DNA from: Devosia sp. 67-54
GTDB taxonomy: Bacteria > Pseudomonadota > Alphaproteobacteria > Rhizobiales > Devosiaceae
DNA: 64,000 bases
Direction of reading: 5' to 3'
Assembly (NCBI RefSeq): GCF_001899075.1
Contig: NZ_MKVA01000001.1
Coordinates: forward strand, 83,577-147,576
The number at the start of each line of letters is the position of its first letter. Position 1 is the first letter of the stretch. The notes under the pieces were generated by a model. That model had not been told where the DNA came from, made no database searches, and saw only the letters and a list, made by a program, of their open reading frames with translations. The translations under genes were made by a program, and so were the position numbers. Below, in pieces: positions 27,471-37,764 of the stretch.

Positions 27471-28988
27471 ATGACAGCACGCATTTTCTTCGCCGCGGCC
27501 GTCGCGCTAGTGCCAACGGCCGCTCTGGCCGACAATAATCTGGGCAATATTGTCCAGGACGGAGGGACCAACAAAGCCACGATCGAACAGACCGGAGTTG
27601 GAAACAGCGCCGGCAACGCCAGTAATGACATCGAGCAACGTGGCGATGACAATTTTCTTCGCCTGATACAGTCTGGCGACGACAACAAGGTCGGCATTTC
27701 GGGCCAAGGGCTGTTGCAGCGGGGCATCCGGTCCGACGATCGGGCCGACTCCAACCACACCGAAATCATCCAGAACTCCAACGGCAACAGCATCGGCGAG
27801 TTGGTGCAGACCACCGAGGGCGCGCATGCGACCACCGGCAACACGGCGACGGTGACGCAGGACCTGCATGGGCTCAACACCATCGTGTCGCTCGAGCAGG
27901 TGCAGGGCGCGCATGCCGGCTCAAACATCGCCACGGTGACGCAGACCGGGACCGGCAACTGGCTCGAACTGCTGTCGCAGGTCGCGACGCTCAACGAAGG
28001 CAACAACACCATCGTGTTCGAGGCCAAGGGCGACCACAACGGCGTCCGGACCGACGGCACGGGCCGCGGCGATCTCGGAACGCTGGCGCGCGACAGCGGC
28101 GCGGCATCGGCGACCCTGATGCAGGGGCTCGATTCGTCCGGTGGCGCCGGCAATTTCATCCAGCTCTCGCTGGTCGGCAATTACAACCAGTACGGCATGA
28201 CGCAGCTCGGCAGCGACAACAGCGCCGGCGTCACCATCTCGGGACTGAGCAATTCGTTCGGCAGCTACCAGCTCGGCCGGCATAACCAGATCACCACCGG
28301 CGGCATCGCCGCGGACGCGAACGACATCGGTCTGCGCCAGGTAGGCGAAAGCAACATCGCCTCGGTTGTGCTCAACAATCACAGCACGCACAACGAAATC
28401 GCGGTCGGCCAGGACGGCGACAGCAACCATACTCGCATCGAGCTGCTGGGCACCGGCAACATGTTCGGCGTCAGCCAGACCGGCTGGAACCATCAGGCGA
28501 CGATCAACGCCACCGGCGCCAACAATCTGATCTACGCGATCCAGGCGAACGACGTCGTCACCGCCAATCTGGGCAATGTGCTGACCGTCTCCATTCTGGG
28601 CGACGGCAATAATGGGCTCAGCGGCGGGGCGCTCCGCAGCTTCACCGGCGACGCGCTGCAGTTCGCGTCCCTCGCGCCCAGCCTCGCCTCCAGCCTCGTT
28701 CTCGCGCCGGACCTGTTCGGGGTCATCGGGTCGCGGCCATCGAACTTCATGCTGATCCCCGGCGCGTTGATCCAGGTGGGAGCCAGCAACAGCATCGATA
28801 TCGACGTCGGCGGCATCACCACCTCGAACAACAATCTCTTCGCGGTGCTGCAAAGGGGCGATCGCAACAGCACCAGCTTCACCATCAATGGCAATTTCAA
28901 CCAGGCGATTGCTCTGCAGGTAGGCGACGATAACGTCGCGGCGGCCTATATCGAGGGCAACTCCAATCTCGTGGCGATCAGCCAGTAG
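27471..28988 (+). CDS. Giant curlin-repeat protein 3, 505 aa
   Basis: The ATG at 27471 is preceded by AAAGG at 7-nt spacing. The signal peptide runs to about PTAALADNN. Curlin units include NIVQDGGTNKATIEQTGVGN, NFLRLIQSGDDN, NTATVTQDLHGLN, NQYGMTQLGSDN, NSFGSYQLGRHNQ and NMFGVSQTGWNHQ, ending NQAIALQVGDDN and NSNLVAISQ. A stretch around residues 385-430 departs from the repeat pattern (FTGDALQFASLAPSLASSLV, FGVIGSRPSNFMLIPGALI), so it may form a distinct insertion between amyloid blocks. It is the last gene of the run. Confidence 0.84.
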   Translation: MTARIFFAAAVALVPTAALADNNLGNIVQDGGTNKATIEQTGVGNSAGNASNDIEQRGDDNFLRLIQSGDDNKVGISGQGLLQRGIRSDDRADSNHTEIIQNSNGNSIGELVQTTEGAHATTGNTATVTQDLHGLNTIVSLEQVQGAHAGSNIATVTQTGTGNWLELLSQVATLNEGNNTIVFEAKGDHNGVRTDGTGRGDLGTLARDSGAASATLMQGLDSSGGAGNFIQLSLVGNYNQYGMTQLGSDNSAGVTISGLSNSFGSYQLGRHNQITTGGIAADANDIGLRQVGESNIASVVLNNHSTHNEIAVGQDGDSNHTRIELLGTGNMFGVSQTGWNHQATINATGANNLIYAIQANDVVTANLGNVLTVSILGDGNNGLSGGALRSFTGDALQFASLAPSLASSLVLAPDLFGVIGSRPSNFMLIPGALIQVGASNSIDIDVGGITTSNNNLFAVLQRGDRNSTSFTINGNFNQAIALQVGDDNVAAAYIEGNSNLVAISQ

Positions 28989-29000
28989 CGCCGGCGGCCA

Positions 29001-29019
29001 GGCGGGCTGCTAGCCCGCC
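29001..29019 (+). terminator. Hairpin after the last giant curlin gene
   Basis: A perfect 8-bp stem GGCGGGCT / AGCCCGCC with a 3-nt loop lies 12 bp after the stop. It is not followed by a T-run, so termination would be weak or factor-assisted. Confidence 0.45.
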
Positions 29020-29254
29020 GGCAGTTCGCGCTGATTTCGCGCCTCTGCCGCAACCATCCCGGCAGAGCGACATTTTCCACCGCATATGGAGCATCGGCAG
29101 GCGGAGGTGATCCGCGCGTGCCGGCCCGGCTGCCGCGTCGCCCGCGGTCCGGGCCCGTGTCCCCGTTGCTCCGCAGAGCGGGCCGAGCCTCCGCTCTCTC
29201 CCGTCATCGCCCTCGCCGCCCGCCGGCGCGACGGGCCAGTCGAAAGGATTGTCC

Positions 29255-30745
29255 ATGCTGTCCGCCAAACCCCTGCTCGTCGGCCTTGCCGCCGCCACCG
29301 CCCTGTCGTTGTCACCGCTGAGCTTCGGCCCGCTGCCGATCCCCGTCGGCGTCGGCGTGGCGCAGGCAGCGGCGACGGTGAAGATCGACATCTTCTTTTC
29401 GCCGCTCGCCAAGTATGGCGTGTGGGTCAAGCATCCGAAATACCGCTACGTCTTCTGCCCCAGGGTCGACGCCGGATGGCGCCCGTACAGCCACGGCCAC
29501 TGGATCTACATGAAGAATTACGGCTGGTATTTCGCATCGGACGAGCCGTTCGCCTGGGCCGTCTACCACTACGGCCGCTGGTTCCACCAGGCGCGGCTCG
29601 GCTGGTGCTGGGTGCCGGGCAATGCCTGGGCAGGCGCCTGGGTCGCCTGGCGCAAGAGCGACAGCTATCTCGGCTGGGCGCCGCTGCCGCCGACGCGCGA
29701 CGGCTTCTCGGTCAATGTCGACATCTCGACCGGCGAGCCGCCCAAGGACGACTGGGTGTTCGTGCCGACCAAGCAGTTCCTGCAGCCGAAGCTGTCGAGC
29801 GTGGTGGTGTTCGGTGACCGGGAGCCCGACGTGTTTCAGCAGACCAATTTCGTCGGCCCGGTGGTGGTGCAGAACAACATCGTGGTCAACAATGTCATCA
29901 ATATCAACTTCATCCAGCAGCAGACCAATCAGAAGGTGACGGTGGTCGAGCCCAAGCCGGTGGATGATCCGTCGCAGGCGGCGGCCGACGCCAGCGGCAA
30001 CGCCGTGGCGGTGTTCGCACCGCAGATCGCCGAACCGGACCAGAACGCGGCGCCGCAGCAGGCCGTCGACGAAGACCAGGCGGCGCAGGAGCTCGGCCAG
30101 CCCTCCTCGGCCGCGTCCAGCGAGGAGCCGTCGTCCGCGGCGTCGAGCGCCCCGGCCTCGTCCGGCGAGGCGTCGTCCTCGGCGGCCTCGAGCGCGCCGG
30201 AATCCAGCGCTGCCTCGTCCTCGATGCCGGCCAGCGAGGCGAGTTCCAGCGCGCCCGCATCATCGTCGGCCAGCGAGATGAGCTCCAGCGCCCCGGCCAG
30301 CAGTTCGGCGGCGTCCAGCGCAGCCAGCTCCGCCGCGTCGAGCAGCGAACCGAGCTCGGCCGCCTCCAGCGCACCGGCGTCCAGCGCGTCCTCGTCGCTG
30401 CCTCCCAGCGAGGCCTCGAGCGCGCCGGCTTCCTCGGCAGAGCCCTCGAAGCCGCCGGCCTCGAGCAAGCCGGCAGCGTCCTCGCCGGTGAGCGCGGAAC
30501 CGTCGTCCGTGGCGGCGCCGCCGCCCACCTCCGAGCAGCCCCCGGCCAGCTCGAAGCCGAAAGCCGCGCCGTCCAGCGAAGAGGCCGCCCCGTCCTCGGC
30601 TCCGGAAAAGCCGGCGAGCTCGCTCGAATGCCCGAAGGGCTTCGAGATCGTCGACGGCAAGTGCGTGCCGATCGACTCGTCGGCCAAGAAGGGGGGCGAA
30701 GAAAGCGCCCCGGCGGAGACCGAGCCGTCGTCGGCGGCGCAATAA
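29255..30745 (+). CDS. DUF6600-like secreted protein with a long Ser/Ala-rich tail
   Basis: The ATG at 29255 follows AAAGGA and gives 496 aa with a signal peptide ending near GVAQAAATV. The N-terminal domain has the Trp/Tyr-rich pattern of DUF6600-type proteins: LAKYGVWVKHPKYRYVFCP, HGHWIYMKNYGWYFASDEP, YHYGRWFHQARLGWCWVPG and WVAWRKSDSYLGWAPLPP. An Asn/Gln-rich linker (VVNNVININFIQQQ) follows. About 240 residues are almost only Ser, Ala, Pro and Glu, with many SSAASS and PASS repeats. The extreme C-terminus has a small two-Cys motif, CPKGFEIVDGKCVPI. It is likely a periplasmic or cell-surface structural protein; its function is unknown. Confidence 0.8.
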   Translation: MLSAKPLLVGLAAATALSLSPLSFGPLPIPVGVGVAQAAATVKIDIFFSPLAKYGVWVKHPKYRYVFCPRVDAGWRPYSHGHWIYMKNYGWYFASDEPFAWAVYHYGRWFHQARLGWCWVPGNAWAGAWVAWRKSDSYLGWAPLPPTRDGFSVNVDISTGEPPKDDWVFVPTKQFLQPKLSSVVVFGDREPDVFQQTNFVGPVVVQNNIVVNNVININFIQQQTNQKVTVVEPKPVDDPSQAAADASGNAVAVFAPQIAEPDQNAAPQQAVDEDQAAQELGQPSSAASSEEPSSAASSAPASSGEASSSAASSAPESSAASSSMPASEASSSAPASSSASEMSSSAPASSSAASSAASSAASSSEPSSAASSAPASSASSSLPPSEASSAPASSAEPSKPPASSKPAASSPVSAEPSSVAAPPPTSEQPPASSKPKAAPSSEEAAPSSAPEKPASSLECPKGFEIVDGKCVPIDSSAKKGGEESAPAETEPSSAAQ

Positions 30746-30764
30746 CAATCGGTTGATCGATCCG

Positions 30765-30792
30765 AAAATGGGCGGTTCCGGCCGCCCATTTT
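30765..30792 (+). terminator. Rho-independent terminator after the DUF6600-like gene
   Basis: An 11-bp stem AAAATGGGCGG / CCGCCCATTTT with a 6-nt loop ends in TTTT. It lies 20 bp after the stop and separates this gene from the yej operon. Confidence 0.75.
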
Positions 30793-30915
30793 GCGTTGAA
30801 AGCGCCCGGTCCGGCAGGTCCGTGCCGAAACACCACATGCGCGGCCGTCATTTCTCTGTCACAAATCGACCACGGGCGCCGGCTACGCCCGCTTTTGTCG
30901 ACCCGCGGAGCCTGA

Positions 30916-32055
30916 ATGGGCGCCTACATCGTCCGCCGCCTGCTGCTGATGATCCCCACCCTGTTCGGGATCATGGCCATTTCGTTCGCCATCACGCAGT
31001 TCGCGCCCGGCGGCCCGGTGGAAGAGCTCATCGCCCGGATGACGGGCAACAGCGTCGCCGCCACCGCCCGCATCACCGACAATCGCAACGAAACCGGACT
31101 GCCCGGCGGCAGCCCCAAGAGCGTCGTTACCTCTACTGCCGGAGGGCCCGGGGGCGAGCAGGTCTCCACGTCCGGCTATCGCGGCTCGCGCGGGCTCAGC
31201 GAAAAGTACATCGCCCAGATCCGCGCCAAATTCGGCTTCGACCGGCCGCCGCTCGAACGTTTCGGCAAGATGCTGTGGGACTATCTGCGCTTCGATTTCG
31301 GCCGCAGCTTCTTCCGCGACATCTCGGTCATCGACCTGATCAAGGAAAAGCTGCCGGTGTCGATCACGCTGGGGCTGTGGATGACGCTGTTGAGCTACGG
31401 CATCTCCATCCCGCTCGGCATCGCCAAGGCGGTGCGCGACGGTTCGCGCTTCGATTTGTGGACGAGCTCGATCGTCCTCGTCGGCTACGCCCTGCCCGGC
31501 TTTCTGATCGGCATCCTGCTGATCGTGCTGTTCGCCGGCGGCTCGTTCTGGAACATCTTTCCGATCAAAGGGCTGGTGTCGTCCAATTTCGACAGCCTGA
31601 GCTGGCCGCAGAAGATCCTCGACTATCTCTGGCACATCACGCTGCCGATCATCGCGATGGGCCTCGGGGCGTTCGCCACCGCCACCTTCCTCACCAAGAA
31701 CTCGTTCCTCGACGAAATCCGCAAGCAATATGTGGTGACCGCCCGCGCCAAGGGGCTGAGCGAAGGCCGCATCCTCTACGGCCACGTGTTCCGCAACGCC
31801 ATGCTGATCGTCATCGCTACCTTTCCGGCGGCGTTCGTCTCCGCCTTCTTCACCGGCTCGCTGCTGATCGAAACCACCTTCTCGCTGGATGGGCTGGGCC
31901 TGCTCGGGCTCAATTCGGTGATCAACCGCGACTACCCGGTGGTGTTTGCCACGCTCTACATCTTCTCGCTCGCCGGCCTGTTCATCGCGCTCATTTCCGA
32001 CCTCACCTATGCCTGGGTCGATCCGCGCATCGATTTCGAGAGCCGCGCCGTATGA
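30916..32055 (+). CDS. yejB: Peptide/oligopeptide ABC transporter permease YejB
   Basis: This 379-aa protein begins [20 protein letters not shown], the typical DppB/YejB start, followed by a periplasmic loop containing [14 protein letters not shown] and a Gly/Ser-rich stretch. Membrane helices surround the EAA-type loop near [20 protein letters not shown]. The long loop and the [20 protein letters not shown] segment match the YejB branch rather than DppB. It forms the membrane channel together with YejE. Its stop overlaps the next start (ATGA). Confidence 0.92.
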   Translation: MGAYIVRRLLLMIPTLFGIMAISFAITQFAPGGPVEELIARMTGNSVAATARITDNRNETGLPGGSPKSVVTSTAGGPGGEQVSTSGYRGSRGLSEKYIAQIRAKFGFDRPPLERFGKMLWDYLRFDFGRSFFRDISVIDLIKEKLPVSITLGLWMTLLSYGISIPLGIAKAVRDGSRFDLWTSSIVLVGYALPGFLIGILLIVLFAGGSFWNIFPIKGLVSSNFDSLSWPQKILDYLWHITLPIIAMGLGAFATATFLTKNSFLDEIRKQYVVTARAKGLSEGRILYGHVFRNAMLIVIATFPAAFVSAFFTGSLLIETTFSLDGLGLLGLNSVINRDYPVVFATLYIFSLAGLFIALISDLTYAWVDPRIDFESRAV

Positions 32056-33223
32056 TGGCGGCGGCGCTGAGCTTCACCCGGCCGGTCTGGGCCCCGGCCG
32101 ATGCCGCGATGTCGGCCCCCGCTCCGGCCAAGCCGGCGCTGTCGCCGATCACACGGCGGCGGTTGCGCATCTTTCTCAGCAACAAGCGCGGAAGCTGGTC
32201 GCTGTGGCTGTTCCTGCTGCTCCTGGTGGTGTCGCTGTTCTCCGAGTTCATCGCCAACGACCGGCCGATCCTTGCCTCCTACAAGGGCGAGCTGCTGTTC
32301 CCCTTCGCCGTCGACTATCCCGAGAGCAAGTTCGGCGGCTTCCTCGCCACCACCAATTTCCGCGACCCGGTGAACCGCGAGGAGATCGAAGCCAATGGCT
32401 GGATGCTGTGGCCGCCGATCCACTATTCCTACGATACCGTCGACAACAGCCTGCCGGTGCCCACGCCGGCGCCGCCGAGCTGGACGATGAGCACGGCCGA
32501 ACGCTGCTCGGGCTACGCCCAGGGTGTCGACGATCCCGACTGCAGCAGCGGCAACATGCATTGGCTGGGCACCGACGATGTCGGGCGCGACGTGGTGGCG
32601 CGCCTGCTCTACGGCTTCCGCATCTCGGTGCTGTTCGGCTTCGCGCTGGCGGGGCTCTCGTCCATCGTGGGCATCGCGGTCGGCGCCATTTCCGGCTATT
32701 TCGGCGGCTGGACCGACCTGCTGATCCAGCGCTTCATCGACATCTGGACCTCGGTTCCGTCGCTCTATGTGCTGCTGATCATCTCCAGCGTGATTGCGCC
32801 CAGCTTCTGGTCGCTGCTGATCATCCTGCTGCTGTTCTCCTGGGTGACGCTGGTGGGGCTGGTGCGCGCCGAATTCCTGCGCGTGCGCAATTTCGAATAT
32901 GTCGAAGCGGCTCGGGCGCTGGGCGTCTCCAACTTCACCATCATGCGACGGCATCTGTTTCCCAACGCCATGGTGTCGACGCTCACCTTCCTGCCGTTCA
33001 TCCTGTCGGGGTCGGTGACGACGCTGACGGCGCTCGATTTCCTCGGCTTCGGCCTGCCGCCGGGCTCGCCCTCACTGGGCGAGATGCTCAACCAGGCCAA
33101 GGACAATCTCGGCGCGCCGTGGCTGTCGCTTTCGGGCCTCATCACCATCTCGCTGATGCTGGCGCTGCTGATCTTCATCGGCGAAGCGGTGCGCGACGCG
33201 TTCGATCCGCGCAAGAGCCTCGC

Positions 33224-33227
<4 letters not shown>
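32052..33227 (+). CDS. yejE: Peptide/oligopeptide ABC transporter permease YejE
   Basis: This 391-aa protein starts at one of two consecutive ATG codons (32052 or 32055). After [20 protein letters not shown] and the first helix comes the YejE-typical external domain with [19 protein letters not shown] and [15 protein letters not shown], then [20 protein letters not shown] and the cytoplasmic EAA loop with [20 protein letters not shown]. It pairs with YejB. Family members import oligopeptides and microcin C-like compounds. The stop overlaps the yejF start (ATGA). Confidence 0.93.
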
Positions 33228-34857
<1,630 letters not shown>

Positions 34858-34861
<4 letters not shown>

Positions 34862-36696
34862 AAGCTGTGCTGCTCGCCGCCGCCCTGTCGCTGGCCGCGT
34901 TCCCCGCTATCGCCGACCCGGCGCAGAACGGGCCGTGGCTCACCGCGCTGTCGCTCAGCGGCGACGCCAAACCGCTGGCCGAGCACTGGGACTACGTGAA
35001 CCCCAACGCGCCAAAGGGTGGATTGGTGCGGCTGAGCGCGCTGGGCGGCTTCGACACCTTCAACCCGATCCTGCCGGAAGGGGAGTCCGCCTACGGCCTC
35101 GGCCTCGTCTACGAAACGCTGATGACGGGGTCGATGAGCGACTCCAATTCGTCCTATCCGCTGATCGCCGACGCCTTCGCCTTCCCGCCCGACATCTCGT
35201 CGGCGACCTTCCGTATCAACCCCAAGGCGAAGTGGCAGGACGGCACGCCGGTGACCCCCGCCGACGTCAAATGGTCGTTCGAGCAGGAGGTCAAGCTCAA
35301 CCCGAATTTGCAGCAATACTGGCAGGACGTGAGCAAGGTCGACGTCACCGCGCCGGACCAAGTCACCTTCTTCTTTTCGACCAAGAACAACCGCGAGCTG
35401 CCGATCATCCTTGGCCAGGTCATGGTGCTGCCGCAGCATTGGTGGGAAGGCAAGGACGCCAACGGCAAGCAGCGCGACATCGGCGCCTCGACGCTGGAGC
35501 CGCCGATGGGCTCGGGGCCCTACAAGATGGCCTCGTTCAGCGCCGGCTCGTCGATCACCTATCAGCGCGATCCGGGCTATTGGGGCGCCAGCGAGCCGAC
35601 GCAGGTCGGAATGAACAATTTCGACACCATCCGCTACGAGTATTTCCGCGACCCCGACGTCGCCTTCGAGGGCTTCAAGGGCGACCAGTTCGACTGGTGG
35701 AGCGAGAACCGCGCCAAGCGCTGGGCCACCGCCTACGATTTTCCCGCCGTGCAGCAGGGCAAGGTGGTCAAGGAGCTCTATCCGCAGACCTATGCCGATG
35801 CCGGTGTGATGGTGGGCTTCATCCCCAATCTCAGGCTCGACAAGTTCAAGGATGTGCGGGTGCGCAAGGCGCTCAACTACGCCTTCGACTTCGAGAGCCT
35901 CAACAAAACGCTGTTCTACGGGCAGTACCAGCGCATCGATTCGTATTTCTACGGCACGCCCCTGGCCTCCTCCGGACTGCCGCAGGGGGCCGAGCTCGCC
36001 GATCTCGAAGCGGTCAAGGACAAGGTACCGCCCGAGGTATTCACCGCGCCCTACACCAACCCTGTCGCCGGCGATCCGCAGAAGCTGCGCGCCAATCTGC
36101 GGCAGGCGCTCGACCTGCTCACCCAGGCCGGCTACCACCTCGACGGCAATCGGCTGGTCGATGCCAAGGGCACCCAGCTCAGCTTCGAGATCCTGCTCAA
36201 CGGCCCGACCATCGAGCCGGTGGCCACTGCCTGGCAGACCAACCTCACCTCGATCGGCATCGCCACGACCATCCGCTTGGTGGATTCCGCCGAATACATC
36301 AACCGCATGCGCAGCCGCGACTTCGAGGTCACCTACAATGGCTGGACGCAGAGCCTCAGCCCCGGCAACGAGCAGAATTTCTTCTTCGGCTCGAAGGCGG
36401 CGACCGATCCGGGATCGTCCAACTATGCCGGCATCGCCGATCCCGGCATCGACGCGCTGATCAACGACGTGGTGTTCGCCAAGGACCGCGACGCGCTGCT
36501 GGCCGCGACGCATGCGCTCGACCGGGTGCTGCTCGCCAACGCCTACATCGTGCCCTCCTACACCAACCGCGACGACCGCATCGCCCATTGGGACCGCTTC
36601 GGCCACCCGGACAATCTGCCGAAATACTCGATCGGCTTCCCCGATATCTGGTGGTACGACGAGGCCCGGGCGGAAAAGACGGGCAAGGCGCGATAG
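34858..36696 (+). CDS. yejA: Peptide ABC transporter substrate-binding protein YejA
   Basis: This 612-aa SBP_bac_5 family protein has a signal peptide (AVLLAAALSLAAFPAIADP). Diagnostic pieces are HWDYVNPNAPKGGLVRLSA, FDTFNPILPEGE, FRINPKAKWQDGTPVTPADV and PPMGSGPYKMASFSAG. Near the C-terminus NGWTQSLSPGNEQNFFFGS and PSYTNRDDRIAHWDRFGHP match the YejA branch. It binds the peptide substrate in the periplasm. The order here is B-E-F-A, with the binding protein last, unlike the A-B-E-F order of E. coli. Confidence 0.93.
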
Positions 36697-36738
36697 CCTC
36701 AGTTGTGAAGGCGGGGCGCCGCCCGTAAAAGGCGGGAC

Positions 36739-37764
36739 ATGCTCCTCCTGCGCCTTGCGCTCCTGCTGCTCGCTGCCGTCACCGCCTTTGCGGTGACGGC
36801 GCTGATCCGCGCCAATGCGCGCCGTCTCGGCACCATCCAGGCGCCGAACGAGCGGTCGTCGCACACGGTGCCGACCCCCAGCGGCGGCGGCGTCGGCATC
36901 GTGGCCGGCGGCACACTCGCCACCCTGGTGCTGGTGCTGCCGGATCGCTGGCCGCTGGGGCTTGGCGTCGCCTGCGCCCTCGCCGTTGCCGCCATCGGCT
37001 TTCTCGACGACCGCACGCCGCTGCCGGCGCGTCTCCGCCTCACCGCGCAACTGCTGCTCGTCGCGCTCACCCTGGTGCTGGCGGTGCCGCTCGATGGCCT
37101 CGCCCGCGCGACGGGACTGCCGCTCCCGGCGCTGCTCGTCGGCGCGATGGCGCTGGTGGTCGCCGTGTACTGGATCAATCTCTTCAACTTCATGGACGGC
37201 ATCGACGGCATCGCTGGGTCCGAGGCGATCTTCATGAGTTGCGCCGCGGCGCTGCTGATGCTGCTCGCCGATCCGGACGCGGCGGTCGCTGCTCCGTTCT
37301 GGATGCTGCTGGCCGTCGCCGCCGCCACCGCCGGCTTCCTCGTCCTCAACTGGCCGCCGGCGAAGATCTTCATGGGCGACGCCGGCAGCACCTGGCTCGG
37401 CTTCATGCTGGTGCTTTGCGGGCTCGTCAGCATCGCCGAAGGCACGCTGTCGCTGGCGCAATGGTCGATCCTTGCCGCCGCCTTCGTCACCGATGCGACG
37501 GTCACGCTGTTCCGCCGGCTGCTGCGGCGCGAGCGGGTGTTCGAGGCGCATCGGCGTCACGCCTATCAGGCGCTGTCGCGGCGCTGGCAATCGCATCGCC
37601 GCGTCACCCTGGCCTTCATCGGCGTCAATGTCGTCTGGCTGCTGCCCCTCGCCTGGCTCAGCGCGCAGCCCGGCTGGATGTGGCCGGCTGTCGCTCTGGC
37701 CTACCTGCCGCTCGGCGCCATCGCTCTTGCCGCCGGCGCCGGGGCGCCCGAACGGCAGGCCTAG
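36739..37764 (+). CDS. Undecaprenyl-phosphate phosphosugar transferase (WecA/WbpL-like)
   Basis: This 341-aa membrane protein of the MraY/WecA family starts at ATG 36739. GTIQAPNERSSHTVPTPSGG (the first cytoplasmic loop), VAAIGFLDDRTPLPARLRL (the DD motif), WINLFNFMDGIDGIAGSEA and FMGDAGSTWLGF are all diagnostic, and VFEAHRRHAYQ is the HRRH-type loop. It transfers a sugar-1-phosphate, such as GlcNAc or FucNAc, to undecaprenyl phosphate and so starts lipid-linked glycan synthesis. This is a plausible partner of the Wzm/Wzt locus. It lies 42 bp after yejA and shares a CTAG double stop with the convergent WbpM-like gene. Confidence 0.9.
   Translation: MLLLRLALLLLAAVTAFAVTALIRANARRLGTIQAPNERSSHTVPTPSGGGVGIVAGGTLATLVLVLPDRWPLGLGVACALAVAAIGFLDDRTPLPARLRLTAQLLLVALTLVLAVPLDGLARATGLPLPALLVGAMALVVAVYWINLFNFMDGIDGIAGSEAIFMSCAAALLMLLADPDAAVAAPFWMLLAVAAATAGFLVLNWPPAKIFMGDAGSTWLGFMLVLCGLVSIAEGTLSLAQWSILAAAFVTDATVTLFRRLLRRERVFEAHRRHAYQALSRRWQSHRRVTLAFIGVNVVWLLPLAWLSAQPGWMWPAVALAYLPLGAIALAAGAGAPERQA

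Noticed and set aside
24449..28988. CRISPR-like or microsatellite repeats
   Set aside because: The repetition is at protein level (curlin units) with variable codons and no constant spacer length.
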